A stretch of DNA of 64,000 bases from Bacteroidota bacterium (GTDB lineage: Bacteria; Bacteroidota; Bacteroidia; M30B66): positions 1 through 64,000 of the forward strand of contig JAIXYK010000037.1 of assembly GCA_027490225.1 (NCBI GenBank), written 5' to 3'. Positions 10,104 through 19,346 of the stretch are shown in pieces. Each line of letters opens with the position of its first letter. Position 1 is the first letter of the stretch. Below the pieces are notes generated by a model, which saw nothing but the letters and a program-made list of their open reading frames with translations, did no database searches and was not told where the DNA came from. The position numbers were made by a program, and so were the translations under genes.

Positions 10104-11492
10104 TTGTTCATGAAAATTTCTAACGCCCTCGAAACCTTAATCAAACAAAAAGTATTTTTTGATTCAGGTGCAACCAAGTCTTACGCATTTAGAATTGAAC
10201 AGCTTAAGAAATTGCTAAAAGCGCTGCATGATTTTGAGAAAGAAATTTTAGCTGCATTGAAAGCCGATTTAAATAAACACGAGATGGAGGCGTATGCGAG
10301 TGAAATAGGTTTATTGAAACTAGAAATTAAACATACTTTAAAAAACCTGGCCGAATGGATGGAAACTGAATATGTTCCCACTCCAATATTTCACTGGCCT
10401 TCCAGCAGTTTTATTCAAAAAGATCCTTTAGGTGTGGTGCTAATTATTGGTCCGTGGAATTATCCATTTATGCTTTTAATAGGTCCATTAATCAGCGCAT
10501 TAGCTGCTGGAAATTGCGCTTGCATAAAACCTTCAAACCAAGCTCCCAATACTGCAGAAGTAACAGAAAAACTAATTCGTTCGATATTTCCGGAAGAGCT
10601 TGTTAGTGTGGTGCAAGGCTCTGGTGCACTTGTTGGTCCTGAGTTGATTCAAAAATTTAGATTCGATCACATCTTTTTCACTGGAAGCGTTGAAGTTGGT
10701 AAGCAAATAATGCACTTGGCAGCTGACGAATTGGTTCCTGTAACCCTAGAATTGGGCGGGAAAAGTCCTTGCGTAATCGATGAGCATATTCCTTTAAAAA
10801 TTGCAGCCAAACGTGTAGTGTGGAGTAAATTCTGGAACGCCGGACAAACTTGCGTCGGACCAGATTACCTGCTGTTAAATGAAAGTATTGCAGACAATTT
10901 TATTGTTGAATTAATCAAAGAAATAAAAGTTTTGTTTGGCGAAAATCCAGAAAATAGCGAGAGTTATGGAAGGGTTATAAATGATAAAAGGTTTGAAAAA
11001 TTGCTTTCTTATTTAAATGAAGGGAAAATCATTAGTGGTGGAGAAAGCAATAAATCAACGCGATATTTAGCACCTACATTAATTGATAACTTAAAAAAAT
11101 CAGCAGCTGTAATGCAGGAAGAAATATTTGGACCAATACTTCCAATATTTCGATATAAAACAAATGAGGAAGCGCTTGCATTTATTAAGAAACACCCATT
11201 TCCACTTTCATTTTATTTATATACGAAGAACAAGAAAACAGAAAAATTCTTTTTACAAAACCTGCAATTTGGTGGTGGAGGAATCAACATCGCGCTTGGA
11301 TATCTAGCCAATCCCGACTTACCTTTTGGAGGTGTTGGCTATAGTGGAATGGGAAGTTACCATGGAAAATATGGTTTCGATACTTTTACACATAGAAAAT
11401 CTATGATGAAAACACCATTTTTTCCAGATGTATTTATCAGGTATCAACCTTTTAAAAACAAGTTAAAATGGATAAAGTGGTTTATGGGTTAG
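10104..11492 (+). CDS. Aldehyde dehydrogenase family protein
   Basis: GPWNYPFMLLIGPL, FTGSVEVGKQIM, LELGGKSPC, NAGQTCVGPDY motifs. Confidence 0.95.
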   Translation: MFMKISNALETLIKQKVFFDSGATKSYAFRIEQLKKLLKALHDFEKEILAALKADLNKHEMEAYASEIGLLKLEIKHTLKNLAEWMETEYVPTPIFHWPSSSFIQKDPLGVVLIIGPWNYPFMLLIGPLISALAAGNCACIKPSNQAPNTAEVTEKLIRSIFPEELVSVVQGSGALVGPELIQKFRFDHIFFTGSVEVGKQIMHLAADELVPVTLELGGKSPCVIDEHIPLKIAAKRVVWSKFWNAGQTCVGPDYLLLNESIADNFIVELIKEIKVLFGENPENSESYGRVINDKRFEKLLSYLNEGKIISGGESNKSTRYLAPTLIDNLKKSAAVMQEEIFGPILPIFRYKTNEEALAFIKKHPFPLSFYLYTKNKKTEKFFLQNLQFGGGGINIALGYLANPDLPFGGVGYSGMGSYHGKYGFDTFTHRKSMMKTPFFPDVFIRYQPFKNKLKWIKWFMG

Positions 11493-11517
11493 TTTCGAAT
11501 TTCTGAGTAAATCATAA

Positions 11518-13800
11518 TTACCTTCTCTTTTTCCCTTTTCCTTTATCAAATGGCCTTCTTTCGTTTTTATTTCTTTTTTCCCGTTCCTTATTTACATCAA
11601 AATTTCTTTTAGGGCGGGCTTCAAAATTAACCTCTTCGAATACGGCAAAGTCCAATTGTTTTTTAACCAAATCAGCTTTTTTAACTGTAATAATAATTTC
11701 ATCACCTAAGCGAAATCTGCGTTTACTTGCTTTGCCTACAACGCTGTAGCTTTCCTCATCGAAAATATAAAAATCACCTGGAATATCGCGCAATCTAATC
11801 AAGCCTTCACATTTGTTTTCCAGTATTTCAACAAACATTCCCCATTCTGTAACTCCAGAAATTACACCGTTAAATGTTTCTCCAATTTTATCTTTTAAAA
11901 ATTCTACTTGTTTATATTTAACTGATTGTCTTTCTGCATCTGCTGCACGTTTCTCTAAATCTGATGAATATTTGCACCTTAATTCTAATTCGCTTTCGGT
12001 TTCCCAAGATTTACCATTCATATAGGCTTCAATCAGCCTATGCACCATAACGTCCGGATATCTTCTAATTGGTGAAGTAAAATGCGTATAAAATTTAAAT
12101 GCCAAACCATAATGTCCAATATTCTTGGTCGAATAAATAGCTTTAGCCATGGTTCTAATGGCCAATGTTTCAATTACATTTTCTTCTCCTTTGCCTTTTA
12201 TTTCACTCATTAATTGATTGAGCTGTAAACTGATAGTATTTTCGTTTTGAAAATTTGTTCGGTAACCAAATTGAGCAACGAATTTTGAAAATTCAGTTAA
12301 TTTATCAGGGTCGGGTCTATCGTGAATTCTGTAAACCATTGGTTTTCTTGGTGCATTTGCATACTGGTCTCTTTTCGCACCTGGATTTTTACCCATGTTG
12401 GAAACAAATTCTGCTACACTTTTATTTGCCAGCAGCATGAAATCTTCAATCAACTGATTGGCCTCTTTTTGCACTTTAAAAAATACACCCAGCGGTTTTC
12501 CGTTTTTATCTAAATTGAATTTTACTTCCACCTTATCAAAAGCGATAGAACCATTTTTGAAACGTTTTTCTCTTAATTTTTGAGCAAGCGTATGCATGGT
12601 AAGGATTTCATCCTTCAATTCTCCTTCTTTCGTTTCAATTACTTTTTGCGCATCTTCATAAGCAAATCTTCTAATAGAACGAATCACTGTTCTGCCAAAC
12701 CATTGGTTCAAAACTTCCGCATCCTCATTCATTTCAAAAACTGCAGAGTAGGTGAGTTTATCTTCATCTGGCCTTAGAGAACAAACGCCATTGCTTAAAT
12801 GTTCGGGCAACATCGGAACAACTCTATCTACCAAATAAACAGAAGTAGCACGCTTATAAGCTTCTTCTTCTAAAATAGAACCTGGTGTAACATAATGTGA
12901 AACATCAGCAATGTGCACACCTATTTCCCAATTTCCATTTTCTAATTTTTGAATGGAAAGTGCATCATCAAAGTCTTTTGCATCAACCGGGTCGATTGTA
13001 AATGTAGTAATACCTCTGAAATCGCGCCTTTTTTTAATCTCCGCTTCTGGAATTTCCATAGGAATGGCCTGGGCCGCAGCTTCCACTGTATCAGGAAATT
13101 CCATGGGTAAATTAAAGTCAATCATAATGGCGTTCATTTCCACATTGTTGTCTCCGGGTTTACCTAAAACTTTTACTACACTTCCAAATGGATTCTTCGC
13201 TCCTTGGGGCCAGTCGAGCATTTTTACAACGACTTTATCTCCGTCTTTGGCACCTTTTAATTCATGCAGGGCCACAAAAATATCAATCGGCATTTTATTA
13301 CTATCGGGCACTACAAAAGCAAACTTAGGACTCATTTGCACGATGCCTACAAATTCTGTTTTTGCCCTTTTTAAAATTTCAACTACCTCGCCCTCTAGTT
13401 TTTTACCTTTTCTTCTTGCGAATAAATGTACGCGCACTTTATCACCATTCAAGGCATTCATTAAATAATCTTCTCTTACTAGAATGTCAGATGTACCATC
13501 TTCTGGAATTACATATCCTGAACCATTAGAAGTTAAATCTACTAATCCATCTACATAGCTGCTTCCAAGACTGGTATATCGAAATTTTCCAGTTTCAGGT
13601 TCGTTCAATTGCCCGTTTGCAACCAAGCTTTCCAGCACTTCCATCACTTGAATTCTTTCTATAGGATCTGAAAATCCTAATGCATCGCACACATCTTTAT
13701 AGTGATGAACGGCACTTGGAGCTGCTTGAAAATATTTTAGGACATCCTCTAGCAATAACTTCGCAAGGACCTTGGAGTTTTTTTTATGTTTTTTCGCCAT
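11518..13800 (-). CDS. rnr: Ribonuclease R
   Basis: RNB domain TIDPVDAKDFDDALS, HYGLAF..YTHFTSPIRRYPD, S1 domain, Lys/Arg-rich tail. Start chosen at MAKKHKK (13800). Confidence 0.95.
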   Translation of the reverse strand: MAKKHKKNSKVLAKLLLEDVLKYFQAAPSAVHHYKDVCDALGFSDPIERIQVMEVLESLVANGQLNEPETGKFRYTSLGSSYVDGLVDLTSNGSGYVIPEDGTSDILVREDYLMNALNGDKVRVHLFARRKGKKLEGEVVEILKRAKTEFVGIVQMSPKFAFVVPDSNKMPIDIFVALHELKGAKDGDKVVVKMLDWPQGAKNPFGSVVKVLGKPGDNNVEMNAIMIDFNLPMEFPDTVEAAAQAIPMEIPEAEIKKRRDFRGITTFTIDPVDAKDFDDALSIQKLENGNWEIGVHIADVSHYVTPGSILEEEAYKRATSVYLVDRVVPMLPEHLSNGVCSLRPDEDKLTYSAVFEMNEDAEVLNQWFGRTVIRSIRRFAYEDAQKVIETKEGELKDEILTMHTLAQKLREKRFKNGSIAFDKVEVKFNLDKNGKPLGVFFKVQKEANQLIEDFMLLANKSVAEFVSNMGKNPGAKRDQYANAPRKPMVYRIHDRPDPDKLTEFSKFVAQFGYRTNFQNENTISLQLNQLMSEIKGKGEENVIETLAIRTMAKAIYSTKNIGHYGLAFKFYTHFTSPIRRYPDVMVHRLIEAYMNGKSWETESELELRCKYSSDLEKRAADAERQSVKYKQVEFLKDKIGETFNGVISGVTEWGMFVEILENKCEGLIRLRDIPGDFYIFDEESYSVVGKASKRRFRLGDEIIITVKKADLVKKQLDFAVFEEVNFEARPKRNFDVNKEREKRNKNERRPFDKGKGKKRR

Positions 13801-13888
13801 AAAGCAATTTATTGGGCGAAAGATACGTACTAGAATCGGTCGATTTACTTGTAACCAAACGAACAATTCACCGATTTACACACAGTTA

Positions 13889-14626
13889 TTAACGCATTTT
13901 TGGGGGACCAGCCATTTCAGGTCCGCCAATGAGGTAATAAAAACTAACACCAATACCAACTACAGCGTTTCTGGTTGGTTTTCTTGTTAAAGGCGATTTT
14001 ACTTTTTCTACGTCTTGCAAAGAATAATTGAAATTCAATAGGGCATTCATGTGCCATTTTTTGCTAAAACGTGCTGTTAAACCTAAACCAAGGTGCGCTG
14101 AAACATCCATAGAATTGTAAAGTGATTTTGCATCTTTAATTGGCTCTATAGATTCTTTTAAAATTTTAGGAGTTGCAGAAGTATCTTTTCGTTGTAAAAA
14201 TGTTCCATTTGCAGATTGCAAAAATCCAAATTGAGGTCCAACAGTTAATAGGAAAGCAGAATTTGCAATACTTAAATCTCCGTTATACCTGTATAATAAA
14301 GGAACTTGAATGTATTCAGTTAAAGTTTGATACTGCGCTTTTGGGAGTTCCAAAAATTCCTCAGAAGTTATATATTTTTGACCTTGTTGAGAAAAATAAA
14401 TTCCTGTTCTTATGCCATGTCGAGGTGCAAATCCGTAACTAGTGGTAAAGCCGTAAGCAATTTGCATTGTGTTTTTGTAATCTAAATCTGCACCTTTGTC
14501 CATATCTTCCGAGTTGATTAACCAAGAACTTTGATACTGGAAATCAGGGCCAAACTCAAAGCCTTTCTGGGCAAAAGTTAAAGTACTAAAAAGAAAAAAT
14601 AATATCGTAGCGTAGAATGTTTTCAT
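13889..14626 (-). CDS. PorT/outer-membrane beta-barrel protein
   Basis: Signal peptide MKTFYATILFFLFSTLTFAQKG and alternating barrel-like strands. Confidence 0.75.
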   Translation of the reverse strand: MKTFYATILFFLFSTLTFAQKGFEFGPDFQYQSSWLINSEDMDKGADLDYKNTMQIAYGFTTSYGFAPRHGIRTGIYFSQQGQKYITSEEFLELPKAQYQTLTEYIQVPLLYRYNGDLSIANSAFLLTVGPQFGFLQSANGTFLQRKDTSATPKILKESIEPIKDAKSLYNSMDVSAHLGLGLTARFSKKWHMNALLNFNYSLQDVEKVKSPLTRKPTRNAVVGIGVSFYYLIGGPEMAGPPKMR

Positions 14627-14708
14627 AAATTTCAGATTAGGGTACAAAACTAGGATAAATAATATTATTGGGTAAACAGAAATCGATGTGCTATGTTAAA
14701 TTTATAAT

Positions 14709-16361
14709 ATGAATTCATTTTCAAGCAAAAGCAGAAATCAGTTATTATCATTCGCTAGAAATGAGAAGTTCGATTTAATTGTTATTGGAGGAGGAATTAC
14801 AGGGGCCGGAATTGCATTAGATGCAGCAAGTAGGGGTATGAAAGTTATTCTAATTGAGAAAGATGATTTTGCCTCTGGAACAAGCAGTAAATCTACCAAA
14901 TTGATTCATGGAGGCTTGCGGTATTTAAAACAACTAGATTTTAAATTGGTGAGAGAAGTAGGGCAGGAGCGTGCCATTGTGCATAGAAATGCCCCACACT
15001 TGGTTTATCCCGAACCTATGTTATTACCTGTAATAAAGGGTGGAAGTTTAGGGAAAACGAGTACTGCTATTGCTTTGTGGTTATACGAAACTTTAGCAGG
15101 GGTTAAATCTTCAGAAAAAAGAAAAATGTTGAGTAAAGAAGCAACATTGTTATTAGAACCACTATTAAATGATGAGATTTTAAAAGGAGCCGCATTATAT
15201 ACCGAATACAGGACAGACGATGCCAGATTGACCATAGAAATCTGCAAGACTGCAGTATCTTATGGAGCTATTTGCCTAAATTATTTGAAGGTTAATGAGA
15301 TATTAAAAGAAAATGAGAAGGTAATTGGAGTGTCTGTTTCTGATGGGTTAAATAACGATATGTTTAATTTCTATGCTACTTATGTTATAAATGCTGCAGG
15401 TCCTTGGGTAGATGAATTAAGAGAAGTTGATAATAGTAGAAAAGGAAAGTTTTTGCACCTCACAAAAGGCATTCATTTAGTATTTCAACGAAGCAGATTT
15501 CCTTTGAAACAAGCTGTATATTTTGATCATCCTGATGGAAGAATGATTTTTGCAATTCCAAGGGAGAATTCAGTATATATTGGAACCACCGACACGAATT
15601 ATAAAGAAGATAAAGAAGTGTTGGAAGTTACAAATGAAGAAGCTCAATATTTGTTGAATGGAACGAATTTGATGTTTCCTTTGTTGAAACTACAAATTTC
15701 AGATATAAAATCATCATGGGCAGGATTGAGACCTCTTATTCACCAGGAAGGAAAATCTCCATCTGAATTATCCAGGAAAGATGAGTTGTTTATTTCAGAA
15801 TCGGGATTGATTTCAATTGCAGGGGGTAAACTTACTGGTTATCGAAAAATGGCGGAAAAGTCAGTAGACTTTGTTGTAAAACGTTTTAAGAAAGAATTCA
15901 AGAAAGATTTTGGAAATTGTAAAACAGAGAACATTGTATTAAGCGGTGGAGATTTTCAAGGAATAGCAGAAGTGGCAAACTTCATTGAACAGCAAACAGG
16001 AGAATCAAAACAAGTTGGAGGGACTTTTCAGTTAATAAGGAAGCTAGTTTTGAAATATGGAAAAAACACAGAAAAGATTATTGCCCTTGCTTATGAGCTA
16101 TGGCCCCAAACAGAGAATAAAGATTCTGTATTGCAGCTTGCAGAAATTAAATATTGCGAAGAAAATGAAATGGTAATTTTTCCTGCAGATTTTTGGATAA
16201 GGAGAACTGGCGCTTTGTATTTCGAATATGAGGGTTTAATTGAAAAAATTGAAAGGTTTCAAGATTCTTTTCATGTTAATCTGAATAAAACGCATTCAGA
16301 ATTACGAGAAAAGCACTATTCATTATTAAAAGAACTAGATAAATCAGTAAATTTTAAATGA
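14709..16361 (+). CDS. glpD: Glycerol-3-phosphate dehydrogenase
   Basis: FDLIVIGGGITGAGIALDAASRGMKVILIEKDDFASGTSSKSTKLIHGGLRYLKQ. Confidence 0.95.
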   Translation: MNSFSSKSRNQLLSFARNEKFDLIVIGGGITGAGIALDAASRGMKVILIEKDDFASGTSSKSTKLIHGGLRYLKQLDFKLVREVGQERAIVHRNAPHLVYPEPMLLPVIKGGSLGKTSTAIALWLYETLAGVKSSEKRKMLSKEATLLLEPLLNDEILKGAALYTEYRTDDARLTIEICKTAVSYGAICLNYLKVNEILKENEKVIGVSVSDGLNNDMFNFYATYVINAAGPWVDELREVDNSRKGKFLHLTKGIHLVFQRSRFPLKQAVYFDHPDGRMIFAIPRENSVYIGTTDTNYKEDKEVLEVTNEEAQYLLNGTNLMFPLLKLQISDIKSSWAGLRPLIHQEGKSPSELSRKDELFISESGLISIAGGKLTGYRKMAEKSVDFVVKRFKKEFKKDFGNCKTENIVLSGGDFQGIAEVANFIEQQTGESKQVGGTFQLIRKLVLKYGKNTEKIIALAYELWPQTENKDSVLQLAEIKYCEENEMVIFPADFWIRRTGALYFEYEGLIEKIERFQDSFHVNLNKTHSELREKHYSLLKELDKSVNFK

Positions 16362-16387
16362 GAGTTTAAAATTGTTATTTTTGCGGC

Positions 16388-17308
16388 TTGGAAACGATTT
16401 TACTCGCATTGTCAACACCATTAATGGTGATACTTATAGTTTTTGAATTGCTATATAGCCATTATGCCAAAAAGGAATTATATGCAACAGGAGATACAAT
16501 TATAAACCTGATATGTACTTCTTGGAACTTTCTGAATGATTTGTTATTCAGGGTTGTAACATTATTTATTTTGACATGTGCTGGAACTTTTTCAATAGTC
16601 CACTTTGGAGAAAAAGGCATCATTTATTGGGTATTGTTGTTTCTAGCTGAAGATATTGCTTATTATGTTTTGCATTGTGCTGACCATTATATTCGAATAT
16701 TTTGGGCCTCTCATGTAACACATCATTCAAGCGAGAAATTCAATCTTACGGTTGCTATAAGGTCTTCAGTGTTTCAACCTTATTACAGGTTCATATTTTA
16801 TTTGCCACTTGCTTTGTTGGGTTTTGAGGCATTAGATATTGTTTTTATGTACGCTGCTTGCCAGGTATATGGTTTTTGGGTACATACAGAAACTATCGGT
16901 AAAATGCCAGCTTGGTTTGAATACATTTTTGTAACTCCTTCTCACCACAGAGTTCATCATGGTTCAAATGCAATATATTTGGACAAGAATATGGGGATGG
17001 CATTAATTATCTGGGATAGAATATTTGGAACATTTCAGGAGGAATTGAAAGAGGAGCCGGTGAAGTTTGGACTTACTACCAATGTGAAAAGTTATCATCC
17101 AATTAAGGTAGTTTTTTTTGAATGGAAGCAAATTATTTCAGATTTGAAGGATACTGAAAAAAGAAAATATGCTTTCAAATATCTATTTGGTCCTCCTGGT
17201 TGGAGTCATGATGGTAGTCGAAAAACTTCAACAGAACTGAGAGCCGAACTGAAAAATAATTTAGACAAAAGTCATGCAAGTGTTGTAGAGTATAGTGTTG
17301 ATGTTTAG
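16388..17308 (+). CDS. Sterol desaturase/fatty acid hydroxylase family membrane protein (TTG start)
   Basis: Histidine clusters HCADHY, HVTHHSSE, HHRVHHGSN. Confidence 0.9.
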   Translation: METILLALSTPLMVILIVFELLYSHYAKKELYATGDTIINLICTSWNFLNDLLFRVVTLFILTCAGTFSIVHFGEKGIIYWVLLFLAEDIAYYVLHCADHYIRIFWASHVTHHSSEKFNLTVAIRSSVFQPYYRFIFYLPLALLGFEALDIVFMYAACQVYGFWVHTETIGKMPAWFEYIFVTPSHHRVHHGSNAIYLDKNMGMALIIWDRIFGTFQEELKEEPVKFGLTTNVKSYHPIKVVFFEWKQIISDLKDTEKRKYAFKYLFGPPGWSHDGSRKTSTELRAELKNNLDKSHASVVEYSVDV

Positions 17309-17386
17309 TAGTTGTTTATACTATGTAAGATTGCATGTAAGTAAAATATGTTTTTTATAACATTTTGAAAAAATAACTCAGAAAGA

Positions 17387-17417
17387 TTTGTATTTTCATT
17401 TGTATGTTATATATTTG
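17387..17417 (+). promoter_or_regulatory. Bacteroidota sigma-A-type promoter TTTG-N19-TATATTTG
   Basis: TTTG at 17387-17390 and TATATTTG (TAnnTTTG) at 17410-17417, 37 bp upstream of ATG 17454. Confidence 0.65.
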
Positions 17418-17453
17418 CGAAGACAAAGTGAACAAGCCCCTAAATCTCAACAC

Positions 17454-17654
17454 ATGAACAAAAGTACATTTTTAACACTCGGAGTAATATTAGTTTCATC
17501 AGCTTTTAGCGCACTTTTAGCAACTCCACTTCCTCCAGACCCTTCTTTAATTCCGATTGACGGTGGTGTTTCTTTGCTAGTAGCTGCATGCGTTGGTTAC
17601 GGCGTTAAAAAGATTTACGATTCTAGAAAAGATACAAATACTCCATCTAAGTAA
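17454..17654 (+). CDS. PID-CTERM-like micro-protein (putative exosortase substrate)
   Basis: 66 aa: signal peptide, short Pro-rich segment TPLPPDPSLIPIDGG, TM helix, basic tail KKIYDSRK. The supplied ORF start at 17388 lies inside the promoter. Confidence 0.8.
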   Translation: MNKSTFLTLGVILVSSAFSALLATPLPPDPSLIPIDGGVSLLVAACVGYGVKKIYDSRKDTNTPSK

Positions 17655-17668
17655 GATAAAATTTAGTT

Positions 17669-18220
17669 TTGGAGGGGTTTAAATCCATTAATATATTTTT
17701 ATTAAAAGTATTTGGATTTTATTTATTCTGGTTTATAAGTGATGAATATCTGAGTCATAACTTTATATTCTACAATAAAGTTTGGACCTTTTTCTACCAC
17801 ATTTTGATTGTTTCAGCCAATCATTTATCCGTTTTTTTTCTCGATTTAGTTGGTTACGATGTAGTTCATAACTACAGATCTATTGCTGTTGTTGGTTCCT
17901 TTGGTGTTACAATAGGAAATTATTGTGCTGGTTTTGGATTAATGTATGGATGTTTTGCTTTGTTTACTTCATATCCTGCTCCAATAAAAAAGAAATTATG
18001 GTTTGTACCGCTTTCTGTTTTTTTGGTTTTTTTGTTTAATATAGGAAGAGTTATATTCCTAACATTAAATGCCTATTATTCGCCAAAAGAAACGTTTAAT
18101 GACCAGCATGATTTCTTTAACAACATCATTTACATTCTAGTATTTGTTCTTTGGGTGATTTGGATTAAATTCATTATTCCGACCAAAGAAGTCAAAGAAT
18201 CTAAATTATCAGTTAATTAG
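17669..18220 (+). CDS. Archaeosortase/exosortase family protein (TTG start)
   Basis: 183-aa multi-TM protein with Cys (GNYCAGFGLMYG), Arg (FNIGRVIFLTL) and His (NDQHDFFNNIIYIL) in exosortase-like order; adjacent to a PID-CTERM-like substrate. Confidence 0.8.
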   Translation: MEGFKSINIFLLKVFGFYLFWFISDEYLSHNFIFYNKVWTFFYHILIVSANHLSVFFLDLVGYDVVHNYRSIAVVGSFGVTIGNYCAGFGLMYGCFALFTSYPAPIKKKLWFVPLSVFLVFLFNIGRVIFLTLNAYYSPKETFNDQHDFFNNIIYILVFVLWVIWIKFIIPTKEVKESKLSVN

Positions 18221-18246
18221 TTTATACAACACTGACGCATCACGTT

Positions 18247-19344
18247 TTAGTCAGTGAGTTCATTGCCTTCAAGCCTTGCGCTGTAATACGTTTTCCATTT
18301 TTTCAATACTTCCACAAAGTCGGTAGGTAAATCTGAATCGAACATCATATCTACATTCTTTACTGGGTGCAAAAAACCAAGTGATTTGGCGTGTAACGCG
18401 TGCCTTGGTATAATTTTAAAGCAGTTTTCAATAAATTGTCTGTAGGAATTAAAAGTCGTGCCTTTCAGCACCTTGTTTCCTCCATAAGTATCATCGTTAA
18501 ACAATGTATGCCCAATGTATTTCATGTGCACGCGAATTTGATGCGTTCTGCCTGTTTCTAGTTTACATTGAATTAGCGTAACATATCCAAATCTCTCCAA
18601 AACTTTGTAATGCGTTACAGCATGACGCCCGTTATCTCCATTAGGAAACACAGTAAACAACTTTCTTTCTTTTAAATCGCGCCCAATATGGCCAGTAACA
18701 GTTCCTTCATCTAACTTAACATCACCCCAAACCAAAGCTATATAGGTGCGTTTGGATGTACGTTCGAAAAACTGACGGGCTAGGTGTGAAAGTGAAAATT
18801 CCGTTTTAGCTATTACCATTATCCCGGAAGTGTTTTTATCAATTCGGTGCACTAATCCCGGGCGAGGCGTGTTTTGTTGAAACAATGAAAGATGTTGAAA
18901 ATGATACAAAAGTGCATTTACCAAAGTCCCTTTATAGTTTCCAAATCCTGGATGTACAACCATTCCTGGATTTTTGTTTACAATACAAATATCCTCATCC
19001 TCATAAACAATGTTAATTGGAATATTCTCTGCCTTAAGCTCTTTATCTCTCGGAGGAAAAGAAAAAACCACCGCAATAACATCTCCTGGTTTTACCCTGT
19101 AATTTGACTTTACAGGTTTTCCATTAACATGAATATTTCCAGAGTCTGCGGCAGCTTGAATCTTACTTCTGGATATATTTTCAATTCGATTTTGAAGAAA
19201 TTTATCTACCCTTAAAAGTATTTGTTTTTTATCAGCAGCAAATTTAAAATGTTCAAATAGTTCTTGATCTTGATCTTCATCAGCATCTTCTTCTATTGGT
19301 GCCGAAAATGCATCCTCCTCTTCCCAAACTTCGTTTTCTTCCAT
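18247..19344 (-). CDS. RluA/RluD family pseudouridine synthase
   Basis: S4 domain plus RPGLVHRIDKNTSGIMVIAKT and LETGRTHQIRVHM. Confidence 0.93.
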   Translation of the reverse strand: MEENEVWEEEDAFSAPIEEDADEDQDQELFEHFKFAADKKQILLRVDKFLQNRIENISRSKIQAAADSGNIHVNGKPVKSNYRVKPGDVIAVVFSFPPRDKELKAENIPINIVYEDEDICIVNKNPGMVVHPGFGNYKGTLVNALLYHFQHLSLFQQNTPRPGLVHRIDKNTSGIMVIAKTEFSLSHLARQFFERTSKRTYIALVWGDVKLDEGTVTGHIGRDLKERKLFTVFPNGDNGRHAVTHYKVLERFGYVTLIQCKLETGRTHQIRVHMKYIGHTLFNDDTYGGNKVLKGTTFNSYRQFIENCFKIIPRHALHAKSLGFLHPVKNVDMMFDSDLPTDFVEVLKKWKTYYSARLEGNELTD

Positions 19345-19346
19345 TT

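Noticed and set aside
12953-13468. 171-aa plus-strand ORF antisense to rnr
   Set aside because: Lies wholly within a clear ribonuclease R gene and has no recognisable domain or start context.
17388-17453. N-terminal extension of the PID-CTERM-like ORF (MYFHLYVIYLRRQSEQAPKSQH)
   Set aside because: Overlaps the promoter; the signal peptide begins at MNKSTF (17454).
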